NCBI GenBank assembly: GCA_002049455.2
Contig: KV919143.1
Span: forward strand, 1 to 64,000
From: Porphyra umbilicalis
Taxonomy: Eukaryota; Rhodophyta; Bangiophyceae; Bangiales; Bangiaceae
Length of the DNA stretch: 64,000 nucleotides
Reading direction: 5' to 3'
Both the position numbers and the translations under genes were made by a program. Every line of letters starts with the position of its first letter. Within the stretch, counting starts at the first letter, position 1. Positions 33,031 through 43,200 of the stretch are shown piece after piece. The notes under the pieces are model-generated. The model did no database searches. It was not told the origin of the DNA and worked only from the letters and a program-made list of their open reading frames with translations.

Positions 33031-35690
33031 ATGGCAGCGACACCCTCAGCGCCGTCCGTCGTCTTGGCCGCGCCCGCCCAATCAGCGGCCGCCGAGCCCC
33101 CCGCGGCGGTTACGCCAGCGGCGACGCCGCCCGTTGCTGCACGTGCCGGCCCCGCCACCGCCGTGGCGCCAGCCGCCGGCGCTGCTGTCGTGGCCGCCGC
33201 CGCCGTGCCCGGCGCGCCCGGCGGCGTCGACGGCGGCGTCGACTGCGCTCCCTCACCGGCGGCGTCCGCGGCAGCGGCGATAGCGCTCTGTGCCGCCGAT
33301 GGCTTTGCCGCCGACGCGGTGCCCGCCATCGCTGGGCCCGAGGTTTCGGGCAGGCGGAGGCTGGCGGTGCGTTTGGAGGCGCGCACCTCCGTGGCGGCGG
33401 CGCACTCCGCGGCGTCAGCCGCCGTGGCAGCGGACGCGGCGGCAGCGACGATGGCGGCCACCGCTGTGCACTGTCGCAACGCGGCACTTGGCGCCGCCAG
33501 CGCAGCGCAACTCCCCCCCCCAACCCCTTCCCTGGCGGATGGCGCGTCACGCGGTGTGGAGCCACCCGGCACGTGGCGGGCGTGCCGGAGGCGGTGGTTG
33601 TCGGGGGCGCGCTGCGGGGGCTGTCGGTGCCGGCAGCCGCCGGCATTGCGAGCGCGCCGTGTGGGCGCGGTGGCGCCCCTGGCCCGCGCCCATCCCCCCC
33701 CCCCTCCCCGCCCGACTGTCCGGGCCCAGACGGGTGTCTCGGCCGGGTTGCGGGCTCGGCCGACGTAGGTGCTGGTCGACAAGGCGCCGGCGCCGCTTCC
33801 TGCAGAGGCGACTGCGGTGCCGCCGCCGGCATGCGCGGCCGCTTGCGCCGACGTGGCGGCGGCGCTGCCCTTGGCGGCGTCGGCAGCCGTTGCGCCGGAC
33901 GCGGCGGCAGCGGCGCTGGCCGCCAGCGCTGCGCATCTCCCCTCCCCCGCCCCCCCCCCCCCGCCCCCAACTCAGCGCTCGCCGGCGGCCAGCGCCCGGG
34001 CGGTGGGCGGGCGGCGGCAGACGCAGACGAGTCGGCAGCGGCGGAGGCGGCGATGGTGGCGGCAACTTTGGCGGCGGCGGCAGCAGTTACGGCGTGGCGC
34101 CCGCCGCCGGCTGATGGGTCTAACCCGCCCACGGCGGCGGCCCCCCTTGCTGTGGACGCGGCGGCTCGCAGCGCCGCCGCCGGGGAAGTGTCCCGCCCCC
34201 CCCCCCCTCCGCCCCCGCACTCTTGGAGACCGAGCGGCCAACGCCGCCGCGCCGCTCACCGCGCGTGGCAGCGGCCGCAGAGGCGGCGGCGGCGGCGGCG
34301 ATGGCTGCGGCGGCGGCGGGCGCGGCTGCAGGGACGGCGGCAGGCGCGGCGGCGGCCGAGTTGGCGGCGGCGGCGGCGGCGGCGACGACTTTGCCTACGC
34401 CGCACGCGGCGGCGCGGCTCGGGTGGGCGGCGCCGTCGGCTGTGGCGTCCGCCGCGCGCCGGCCCGGCCCTGCCGCCCTGCCGGCCCTGGTCAATGGCGT
34501 TACCGCCACGCCGCGTGGGAGCGGTAGGCTTACGGCCGCCGCGCACGCGGCCGCCGATGCGGCGGCCGCCGACGCGGCGGGCCCCGACCCCATTCGCGCC
34601 GCCGATGCGCGGCGGCTTCTCGCCGACACCCTCACCACCCTCCTCCCCGCCATCGACCACCCCGCCGTTGCCGCGGACGTGGTGCTCTGCGTCGCGGCGG
34701 CGAACGCCCTCTTCCTCCCCCTTTCGACGTTGGTGGCGGGTGGGGGGACGCCCGCCGCCTCACCGCATCCGTGTTGGCACTCGGCGTGCAAGCGGCGGCG
34801 TGAGCGGCCGCCGCCGCGCGGCCGCTCGCGCCGCTGCCGCTGGCGCCGGACTGGGCGGCCTCCGCCCTCGACGGCCTCGTGCGGCGGGCGGCGGCGCTGA
34901 CCGGTGCGGCCGCAGTCGCCGCCGCCGCCGCCGCCGCCGCCGCGTCCGCGGGCGGTGGCGGCTGCCCCCCGCCCTTCGCCGACGTGGCGACCGACGACGA
35001 GGTGGCGGCGCTGCTCGCCGCCGCCGCCGCCGCGGCGGCGGTGGTGACCGCGCACGCGGCGGCGGTACACGAGGCGACCGCCGCCGCCGGTCGGGCGGCG
35101 GGGCTCGGCGCCTATAAGGCGGTGCCGGCAGTGTGGGCGCGGCCGCTGCTCGCTGCCGCGCTCGCGGCGACCACGCCGCTGGTGCTCGCCGCTGCCGTGG
35201 GCGGCGACGGCGGCGGCGGCATGTCGCCCGCCCCTGTGTTTGCGTCGGCCGACTTGGCCGCCGCGCTCGACGACGCGCTGACCGCCACGGGGCCGCCGGT
35301 GGCAGGCGCCCGCGGCGCGGCCGCCGACGTGCGCCGCGCAGCTGCGTCGGCGGTGCTGACCGCGTTGGCGGGGGGGGGGGACGCCGAGGCTGTGAGCCTC
35401 GGGCTGTTGCGGGAGACGGTGTCGGGTGTGGCGCGGCTGGGGTGGCGAAGGAGGGGGGGGGGGGGGGGTTCCCGCGCTCTTTGCCGATGGCGCGCCGCCC
35501 GTGGTGGGGGGGGGGCGGGCGGGGGCGCCGCCCGCGGGCGCATGGGGGGGGTGCTGCGTGCCGCGCTGCGCGGCTGGGGGGCGAGGGGGAGGGGGGGGGT
35601 CGGCGACGCTGCGCGCCACGCGGTGGGGGGGGGTAACGCGCGGCGGCGGGCGGGGCGGTGTGACGCGCGGTGGCCGGCGCGTGCCATCCT
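33031..35690 (+). CDS. long Ala-rich helical protein, frames unresolved
   Basis: It starts at ATG 33031 (ccggtgATGgca). The first frame gives 245 aa, nearly half Ala. Protein-like stretches then continue in other frames: VPEAVVVGGALRGLSVPAAA (about 33,580), RRLLADTLTTLLPAIDHP (about 34,610), and GRAAGLGAYKAVPAVWARPL (about 35,090) with LAAALDDALTATGPPVAG (about 35,255). The frame changes fall near C or G runs (33,508, 33,700, 33,955, 34,197, 35,370). The pieces look like repeated amphipathic helices, as in armadillo or HEAT-like scaffolds, but I cannot assign a family. It follows the separase on the same strand. I see no link beyond position. Confidence 0.45.
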
Positions 35691-36149
35691 TGGTTTATTA
35701 ACGGAGAAATCGCGAGCCACGAGCGCGTCGAGTCGGCCCCCATCCGTCGCCGGGCCATTGGGCAAGACGCGGAGCGCCCCGTGGACGTCCGTCCCGATGC
35801 CTGAGAAACAAGCGCCTGTACCGGCAGCGGGCAGCGGACCTGGACGCGAGCACCAAGGCGGCTGGTGAGTGAGCACCAGGCACAGGGCCTGCCCACGAGC
35901 AATAAGGCGAGTAGCGGGGCAGACGCCTCGAGGGGACGAGCGCCTCGCACCCAGAGATGCTAAAAAAGGCCGAGGGGACACGCGTGAGAGCCACCGCCCC
36001 CGTTCCCCATACGCAGCACACCCCCACCGACGCCCACCTCCTCCACCCACACGGCCGGCCGCCTAGGTGCGGCGGTAAAAGGCGACGGGGACGTCGCGGG
36101 GGATGCGCTCGTCGAGCGCTACCGACAGGCCGAGCTGGGCGGGGGGGGT
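35691..36149. other. spacer, no gene recognised
   Basis: This lies between the end of the Ala-rich gene and the glucanase fragment. It is GC-rich with scattered AT-richer patches. I see no conserved frame. Confidence 0.35.
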
Positions 36150-36674
36150 TTACCCTCCGCTGCCACCTCCACCGCCGCCGCGGGCGCCGCCGCCACACCC
36201 CCCCGCCGCGGACCCGTAGCAGCCGGCCAGGGCGGCGACAGCGTCGAGAGCCCCGTCCACGTCCCTTTCGTCCACGTGCCACCCCCCCCCCCGCGCGCGC
36301 CCCGTGTGCGCTTCCCCCCTTTGCCCCTCCGGGTGCGCGTGCACGTCGAGGAGCACCTCCACCCGCACGGCCGCCGCCCAGTCGAGCGCGTCGTCCAGGT
36401 GCCCCCACACGTGACAAACGTGGAGGTCCCCCCCGCGCGGGGGCACCACGCCCCAGTGGCCCACCGGCAGGCGCACGGCGGTGAGGCGCACCGCCGCCAC
36501 CGCCGTCAAGTCGGCGGCGGTCACCCACGACCGCTGGTGGGCGCTGAGCACCACCGCGGCCTCGGTGGCGCCGAGGCGCGCGCACACGGCGGCGTCCGAG
36601 TCGCCCTCGTCCCCGCCGGGTAGAGAGCCGTTTGGCGGCGCGGACGGCGGGGAGGAGGCACTCCCTTCGCGCAA
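36150..36674 (-). CDS. GH5-like exo-beta-1,3-glucanase fragment
   Basis: The minus-strand frame reads SWVTAADLTAVAAVRLTAVR, then LPVGHWGV, then LDDALDWAAAVRVEVLLDVH and AHPEGQ. This matches the first third of fungal-type GH5 glucanases in order: the ITE-D segment, the VRIPIGYW segment, the LD-AL-WA segment, and LDLH-aPGSQNG. Such enzymes hydrolyse beta-1,3-glucan outside the cell or in the wall. The Asn-Glu acid/base segment and the nucleophile Glu expected further on are not found downstream, where the strand runs into Gly repeats and a stop. The piece is therefore a truncated gene, or the rest lies behind unrecognised introns. No signal peptide could be tied to it. Confidence 0.55.
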   Translation of the reverse strand: MREGSASSPPSAPPNGSLPGGDEGDSDAAVCARLGATEAAVVLSAHQRSWVTAADLTAVAAVRLTAVRLPVGHWGVVPPRGGDLHVCHVWGHLDDALDWAAAVRVEVLLDVHAHPEGQRGEAHTGRARGGGWHVDERDVDGALDAVAALAGCYGSAAGGCGGGARGGGGGGSGG

Positions 36675-36825
36675 ACACCGTCATGCCAACGACCGACGCG
36701 GCGGCGCCGGCAGCATCAACGGGCGCCGCCGCCGGTAGTGACTGGCGTGCCAGTCCCACAGCGTGCCGATGAGCGGCACGTGGAGGACCGTCAGGGGGCC
36801 GAGCGCCCACAGCGCGTGCGCCGCA

Positions 36826-38298
36826 CTATTCACACCGCGGCAAGGCGATGTGGCTGGCGTAGTCGCGATGCGGACGGCTCGTACACAACGCAAGCATGAC
36901 GTGGATGCATCTGCGCAGTCGCCGTTTCTGCTCTTTCCGTCCCCTGCGTGCAGAAGGTCGCCCCGGACTAGCAAACAGCCACGTTCCGGTACCGCCGTTG
37001 CCTTGAAGAATGGCAGGCTCAAAGTCACAGGGGCAGCGGCGCTGCCAAAGGTCAGGCAAGACATGAACGATGGTGTGCATTTCAATGCTTAAATAGGCCA
37101 CCACCAGCTCCGGCACCTCGCCAACTGCCGGCAGGTGGCCCATCGCCGCCTGTGGCATCTGCCGCGCGGCACTAGGTCGGGCTATGATAACGTGCTTGTC
37201 TAGAACGTCGTAGTGCGCGCCGAAAGCATTGTAGAGTAGCTTAACGACTGTGGCCATGGCGGCGGCCACAGCGTGGCCCAGCGCGCCCCGACCACCAACG
37301 ACGATTTGTCGCCGCTTGTCGTCGGCGTCCGACCCTTGCCGCCCCATCTCCGACACTGTCTGAGTGTTGACAATGGTGTCTGCCCTGCCGCGACACAGTC
37401 TTGCCAAGCCTGCCTTAGCCGGCATCAGGTGCGCCTCAGGTACGAGATCCTCGACCAGGAAGTGCCCCTCGCCAGAGGTCAGGGCCAGCCGCATCTCTGT
37501 GTCCGAGCCTAGGATGGGCGTCGATTGAGCAATCCCTTCAAGCTCTTGACGAGGATTGGGCGGCTGCGCGGGCAGGCCGCATTGGCGGGTGCTCCCACCG
37601 CCACCATCCCGGCCGCCGTGGCCCGATGCGGCGCCCGCGAGAGGCGGTAGAGGAGAAGAGGGGGCGCCCAGCGGCAGGTGCGCGCTGCCGTTGAGGCTGC
37701 GCTCGCCGCCACCGTCGCCGCCGCCAGCACCAGCCACGGCTGGCGGGGGGGGGGGCGCGTTGGAAGTAGCAGCCGGCATTGCCGGGGGCACGTCCCCATG
37801 GCAGGTACTCCCGCCGTCACCATCCCCGCCGCCGTAGCCCGATGGGGCGCCCACTAGGGGCGGCAGAGGTGAAGAGGAGACGCCCGGCGGCAGCTTTGCG
37901 CTGCCGTTGTGGCTGCGCTCGCCGTCGCCGTCGCCGCCGCCAACACCAGCCGCGGCTGGCTGAGGGGGGGGCGTGGTAAAGGCAAGAGCCTGCAGCGGCG
38001 GCGAAGTGGAGTGGGAGGGCAGCGGTCGGTGGGCAGCCGCCGAGGGCATTGCGGCTCTCCTACCGCGCTGACCACGACGGTTCTTGCCAGGCCGACGCAA
38101 CACACCTCCTGCTCCCCCTTGACCCCCCCCAGATTGTAAGGAGGGGGTTGAGTGCGTCGTTGATGCGGCAGAAGTTGCCCGGTTGCCGCCGCCTCTTCTC
38201 TGCTTCTTGCGGCGACGGGAAGAGTCAGAAACGGCGTCCTGGCGTCCGTCAATGTGGTAGTCGTCCCATGGAAGGTCCATCACACAACTCACTCCCAA
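36826..38298 (-). CDS. unknown protein with a duplicated Pro/Gly-rich unit
   Basis: The product is 490 aa from the ATG at 38298. Residues 1-95 are basic (RRRKKQRRGGG; KNRRGQRGRR) and suggest a nuclear protein. Residues about 110-250 hold two copies of a roughly 72-residue unit (GGGDGDGERSHNGSAKLP; SSPLPPLVGAPSGYGGGDG). The C-terminal half is a folded, apparently alpha-helical domain (AAAMATVVKLLYNAFGAHYD; VPELVVAYLSIEMHTIVHVL) that I do not recognise. The word TVVKLLYNAF resembles TVIHLLYAKF in the 28-kb protein, which may or may not be meaningful. The reading frame is intact over 1.47 kb, so it looks like a functional gene. Confidence 0.6.
   Translation of the reverse strand: MGVSCVMDLPWDDYHIDGRQDAVSDSSRRRKKQRRGGGNRATSAASTTHSTPSLQSGGGQGGAGGVLRRPGKNRRGQRGRRAAMPSAAAHRPLPSHSTSPPLQALAFTTPPPQPAAAGVGGGDGDGERSHNGSAKLPPGVSSSPLPPLVGAPSGYGGGDGDGGSTCHGDVPPAMPAATSNAPPPPPAVAGAGGGDGGGERSLNGSAHLPLGAPSSPLPPLAGAASGHGGRDGGGGSTRQCGLPAQPPNPRQELEGIAQSTPILGSDTEMRLALTSGEGHFLVEDLVPEAHLMPAKAGLARLCRGRADTIVNTQTVSEMGRQGSDADDKRRQIVVGGRGALGHAVAAAMATVVKLLYNAFGAHYDVLDKHVIIARPSAARQMPQAAMGHLPAVGEVPELVVAYLSIEMHTIVHVLPDLWQRRCPCDFEPAILQGNGGTGTWLFASPGRPSARRGRKEQKRRLRRCIHVMLALCTSRPHRDYASHIALPRCE
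37606..37970. repeat. 216-bp tandem duplication in coding sequence
   Basis: The word cgccgtggcccgatg near 37615 recurs as cgccgtagcccgatg near 37831. The whole block between them is duplicated with moderate divergence and keeps the frame of the surrounding gene. Confidence 0.8.
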
Positions 38299-39596
38299 AC
38301 CCCTTCAGGCCGCCTGGTGGGTGGTCACACCGTACAGAGAAGAGAGAGGCGTGTGCGGGAGGAGCGGTGGGTGAGGGGGAGAGTGTCACCGTAGATTGTC
38401 ACAGAGATTGCGGCGGCGACTGGCAGCAGCTGAACGCAGAGCGGCGCGAGAAGAAGCCTTGTACTTATTAAGGGCATCTGAGCTCCTGCAGGTGCCTCGG
38501 TATTGGAGCAGCGGATCCGTCCGAGACTTTGCTTGAAACAAAAACATGTGAATATATTGCAACCTGGGAGCGCAACAGGTGCGCTGCCGCTGCACTATAT
38601 GAACAACAGAAATCTGCCCCCCCTCGCGTGAGACAGGCCAGTGCCACTTGGGCAGCTAGTGCAGCGCTGAAACAGCGATCCGTGTCTTGCATCAGAGACG
38701 GGTCAGCGCCACTTGGGCAGCGACCAGCGTAGCGCTGCAATAGCGATCCACGTCTCGCATCCTGTCGGACCACCGACGGGAAGAGGAGATGTGAACACTC
38801 CTTTTGTTCGTCGGTAAGATGGTTGGTCTTTATGCGTCATCATCGCTGCCCCTTTTGTGTGACTCGACGACGAACACACAAGACACTTTCTTTTTGTGGA
38901 TTGTCCGTCAAAGAAGGCGCAAAGCACAAAGAACAGCCTGAGGGCGTTCTCCGCGCGCATGTCGGGCCAGGCAAGCGCCACCAAAAAAAAAAAATAGAAG
39001 CCAGTAGCAACAGCACGACAGAGACCGCGCACGTGCGCAGCAGCTGTTCCAAAGCAGAGCATCCGGCCAGCCAAATGTACAAGGACCAAACCCCGGCCGC
39101 TGCGCCGCCCCCGTCACGTGCGGCCGCGCCGCTATCCACGCGAGGCGGCGGCTCCCCCACCCGCCCCGTTCTCGTGGGGCACCCCCCCGCCCCACTACAA
39201 ACGTCCCCCCCCGCCAGGCATGCGCTCCCACGTGACGACCACGGCGGGATCACCGGCGCATCGAGCAGCTGCGGTCGGGCCACCGCCGCTATCGCACTGC
39301 TTGGCGCGCCTCTCGGGAGAACGGCTGACTCTCCGCGAGGCCCCCATCCGGCCTGGCCTCGCCCGTCGCGGCTGTGGCCGACGGGCCCGTCGCTGACGGC
39401 GGCGAAAAGAATCGGTGGCATACACGGGCTGCGAACGCGGCCACTGCCCGCCGCCCGATCACTGGAGCAGAGATGCACGTCTTGCTCAGACCGCCCGTAC
39501 ACTCGCACGAAGAGCTTGGCCAAGCAGTCGGTCATGCGGGGCGCACCAGCCGCCCAGACCGTCAGCGCGTCTCGCCGACCGCCACCCCGCCCCCCC
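38299..39596. other. spacer with a 66-bp duplication
   Basis: A 66-base unit containing gccacttgggcag and a gcgatcc word is repeated at about 38,643 and 38,709. From 39,060 on, GC rises sharply. No gene is recognised, although frames are open on both strands. Confidence 0.4.
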
Positions 39597-41689
39597 TCAC
39601 CCGACCGCACCGCCTCCCACGATGGTCGTGGCAAGCAGCCGGCTGGGATGAGTGGCAGCCGCACCGTGGCCTCCGCCGCGGCAATGCCGCGAAGCGTCGT
39701 AGTGCCTTCTCCGACGGGGGATACGACAGCAAGAAGGGGCGGCAGCGCAGCGGCGGCGGCGGTCGGGGGAGCGGCTGCGGCCGCCACGCCCGCCGTCGGC
39801 GCCGGTGCTGCCCCCCCCGCGGCGCCGGGTCGGCCTGGAGGGCGCCCACCCCGGGCCCGTGCGCGTCGGTGTCCGACTCGGCGCTCGCGTTGCCGCCTTC
39901 GAGACGCGCGTCAGCGCCTGCACGTCGTCGGTGCGCACGTGGTGCCGCAGACGACGGCCGGTCAGGGCGTCGGCAGGGGCGGCGGCGGCAGGTGCGTCGG
40001 CAGCGGGAGGCGGGGCGGCGGCGGTTGCAGCGGCAGCTGCAACGGCGGCAGCGGCAGAGGTGCCGGCGCCACGCAACGACGGTGACGGGCCTACAGCCGG
40101 CGCGCCGGCACCGCCGCCGACCACCGCGACCCCCGCCGCCACCGCTCGCAGCGACGACAAGCCGAGGGCGGCGCGGAGGTCCCCCCCCACCCTTCCGCCA
40201 TCCGACGCCTCCTCGTCCCCCGCGCAGCCGCTCGTCGACCAGCACGCATCCGACGCAGACGACGCGTCGCCGCCGTGGCGCGCACCGGCGGGGGCAGCCG
40301 GCGCGCCCGCACCCCCCCCCCGCCCCCCCACCCCCCCCCCCCCCCCACCCGCCGCGGCGGGCCGACGCCCTCCTCCGTCCGCCGCCGCCGCGGCGACCGC
40401 GCGGCGGAGAGGGCGCCGACGGGCGGCGCCGCCGGCACGCCCCGCCGGCCAGACGCTTGGGAGGGCGTCAGGTGGTGCCCAACGCCGACCTCCGCGGCGG
40501 CCGGGGCGGCTTTCTCCGACGTCGACGGCGGCCCGTCGGGGTCGTCGATGCCCCACGTCTCGCGCCATAGGGCCGCCCAGGCGGTGGCCGTCATACGCCC
40601 GCCCGCCGACCGCTCCGCGTCGCGGATAGCGCGGTCGCGCTCGAGGACGAGGGCGGTGCTGAGGGGCGCCGCGCGGATCCGCTTGGCCGCGGGCGCTGCG
40701 GTCGTAAAGGCCACCCACGCCGCCGCCGGGGGGGGGGGGGGGGCACCCCCGCCGCCCCCATCGCCGCCGTTGCCGCCTTCGCCGCTGACCCCACCCCCGC
40801 CGCCGTCGCCGGTGCCGTGGCGCACGGCGGCGGCGGCGGCGGCGGTGCCGGCCGCCACCACCGCCGCCCCAAAATCCGACTCCGCGTCGGCCGGAAACCA
40901 GACGACGCGGCTTCGGCGGGGCGGCCGTATCAGGGGGCGCCCCCGCGACGGGCGGGGCCTCAACCTGCCGCGCCGCGACGGCGGCCGCGGTGGCGGCGTA
41001 CTGCCGCTGCGCGGCCGCGCCGTCGAAGTTGGCCATGCCGACGTGGGCGGCGTCGGGGCGGAGGCGGCCGCGGTGGTGGTGGCGGCGGCGGCGGGCGGCG
41101 GTCTGCCGCCGTCCGCCGACCCCCATGGCCCCGTCGACACCGCCGCGGGCGGCCGCCCGGCGGTTGTCGACGCGGCGGCGACGAGAGGGGGGAGCTTCAG
41201 GCACCCCCGGAGGTGGGGGGGCGGTGGGGGGGGGGCACCGCCCGGCGCGGCGCCCGTGACGGCCGCGGCGGCGGCCGCCGCGGACAGAGGAGCCATCGGG
41301 GCGGCCGATGCCGCAGCGTCTCGGCCGCCCCCCATGGGCAGAGGCGTGCCGCCCTTGCCCGTCGACCGCCCGCGACGTCGGCGGTGGCGGCAGCGGCGTG
41401 TCTGTGACGGCGCGCGGGCGGCGGGCGGCGACGGCGGCGGGGCGGTGGCGGCGGCGGGGATGGCGTCGGACGCCGCGGCGGCGGCGGCGGGGGAGGCGGC
41501 GGCGGCGGCGGCGGCAGCGGCGTCCGCGGCGGCGGCGGGGGCGCTGAAAACGTGGTAGGCGGCTGCGACAGCAGCGTCGCGCGACGCCGACCGGCGGCGG
41601 CGGCGGCCGCGCTGCCGACGCGACGGTGGGCTGTCGGTGGCATCGGCGCCGGTGCCGACAATGGCTCGGGCGGGGGGGTGGGGGACCAT
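39597..41689 (-). CDS. Ala/Gly-rich unknown gene, frames unresolved
   Basis: On the minus strand a frame opens at 41689 and runs to 40091. It contains long Ala runs but also sequence of ordinary composition: RIRAAPLSTALVLERDRAIR, then RMTATAWAALWRETWGIDDP, near 40,520-40,700. A second plausible block, LTGRRLRHHVRTDDVQALTR, lies near 39,900-39,960 in another frame that ends at 39597. Between them are C and G runs near 40,310-40,346. I recognise no family. The plus strand is also open and Ala/Arg-rich, so the strand is chosen only on the more normal composition of these blocks. It is divergent from the PIF1-like gene at 42.0 kb. Confidence 0.4.
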
Positions 41690-42031
41690 TCAAAAGCTGG
41701 GGATTCGTCTGGGGGTGGGTGCGTAGAAAGGGAGCGAAAAGGGGTGGGGGGGGGGGGGGGGAAGGGGGGGGAAGGGGGGGGGAGGCCGCCACCTCGCGGT
41801 TAGTGCCGTGTCGCCGAGGGGGGGGACGCGGAGGCGGTCGGCGGGCGGGCCCGCTCGCAAAGCACTGGCAGAGAGACGGTGGATTCTGGTCCAGCGCGTG
41901 TTCTCTCCGGCGTGTCGTTGGGGCGCACCTCGTCCGCCAACGGCCCAGATCACCGCCATGCCCCTGCCCGGGGGCCGCGTGCGTCGCCATCCTGTTCCTT
42001 TTTTTTGCCTTCCCCGACACCATCAACGACC
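41690..42031. other. divergent intergenic region
   Basis: This is the likely shared promoter of the Ala-rich gene (-) and the PIF1-like gene (+). It contains a G run (about 41,744-41,760) followed by a purine-rich stretch. No motif is certain. Confidence 0.35.
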
Positions 42032-43143
42032 ATGGACCCCATTGTGGCTTCCTTTGACCAGGGGCAGCGGGCTGTGTGGGCGTCCTTTTTGAGTGGCACG
42101 AACGTGGCTGTCCTGGGTCCGGCGGGCTGTGGGAAGTCCCGGGTGTTGCAGCCGTATATCGCCCAGGCTCGGCGAGACCACGGCGACGCGGCCGTGCTGG
42201 TCATGTCGTGGACCTGGGCGGCCGCGCGGCTGATTGACGGGCAAACGTACCACTCGCACATCGGTGCGTCGCCGGTAGAGATTTCGAAGGAGAGGACGCT
42301 GGAGATGGTGATGAGCAAGCCCCGCATCCGCGGCATTTTGGAGCGGTCGCACGTCGTTTTCATTGACGAGGCGCCGACGTTTCCCGCCCGGCATTTTGCT
42401 CTACTGGAGTTCGTGCTGCGCTCGCTGTCGCCCACCCACATGCAAGGAGAGCCCTGGGGCGGACGCCAAGTGATCTGTACGTTGACGTTCCTCCATTGTC
42501 GGCTGTCGGTGTGGTTTCTCGCTTTTCCATAGCTTTGCCTACCCCTCTGTTCTGCCTTTCCAGTTGGCTTCCAACTCACATTGCATTGTCTGCTATCTGC
42601 TTGTTTTCTGTTTCGGCCGGCTGTCCTGTTTTGGCGTGGTTGCACTGCATGAATACAGTAGCGGGCGATCCATGCCAGCTTGCGACGATCGGCCAAAAGG
42701 AGACAGACATGGAGCCCTTCATGTTTGAGACGCTGACATGGCGGCAGACGGTGTGCGGGGCGTGGGGTACAATTCACGTGCTTGCAGGCGCGCACCGCCG
42801 GGCGCGCGACTTGCAGCTGCTGCACGTGCTGCGCCGGGTCCGCGTGGGGGACCAGACTGATGCGGACATTGCGTTGCTGAACGAGACGTCGGTGGGCGTG
42901 TCCAACGACATCTGGGACAAGCACACGCAGGTGCGTGGCACCAACGTCGCGGTCACCCGACGGCGATGGGGGAGCACCCGGCGGCGATGGGGGAGCACCC
43001 GACGGCGATGTAGGAGCAATCGGAGGCGACGGGGGAGCGCGCAGCGGCGACGAAGGAGCACCCGGCCGGGGATAGGGGAGCACCCTGCGGCGACGGAGGA
43101 GCACCCGGCGGGAACGGAGGAGCAACCGGCGGCGACGGAATAG
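42032..43143 (+). CDS. PIF1-like helicase fragment, one intron
   Basis: Exons are 42032-42476 and 42659-43143, with a 182-base GT-AG intron. Splicing restores VILAGDPCQL across the junction. The predicted protein is 309 aa. Walker A is VLGPAGCGKS, Walker B is VVFIDEAPTF, and motif III is AGDPCQLATI. Then come the arm HRRARDLQLLHVLRRVRVGD and IALLNE. This is the order in PIF1-type superfamily 1B helicases, which unwind DNA 5' to 3'. After VRGTNVAVT, where the family goes on to motifs V and VI, the frame enters an Arg-rich tandem repeat and stops. The C-terminal third is therefore missing, and the protein should lack activity unless it partners. The ATG context is good (gaccATGgac). Confidence 0.78.
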
Positions 43144-43200
43144 CAACCGGCGGCGACGGAGGAGCAACCGGCGGCAACGGACGGGGGAGCGTGTCCAACC
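42955..43200. repeat. minisatellite replacing the end of the PIF1-like gene
   Basis: About fourteen degenerate 15-18-base units of the type cggcgatgggggagcaccc run from the middle of the helicase frame past its stop. A truncation of the gene coincides exactly with the array's start. Confidence 0.8.
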
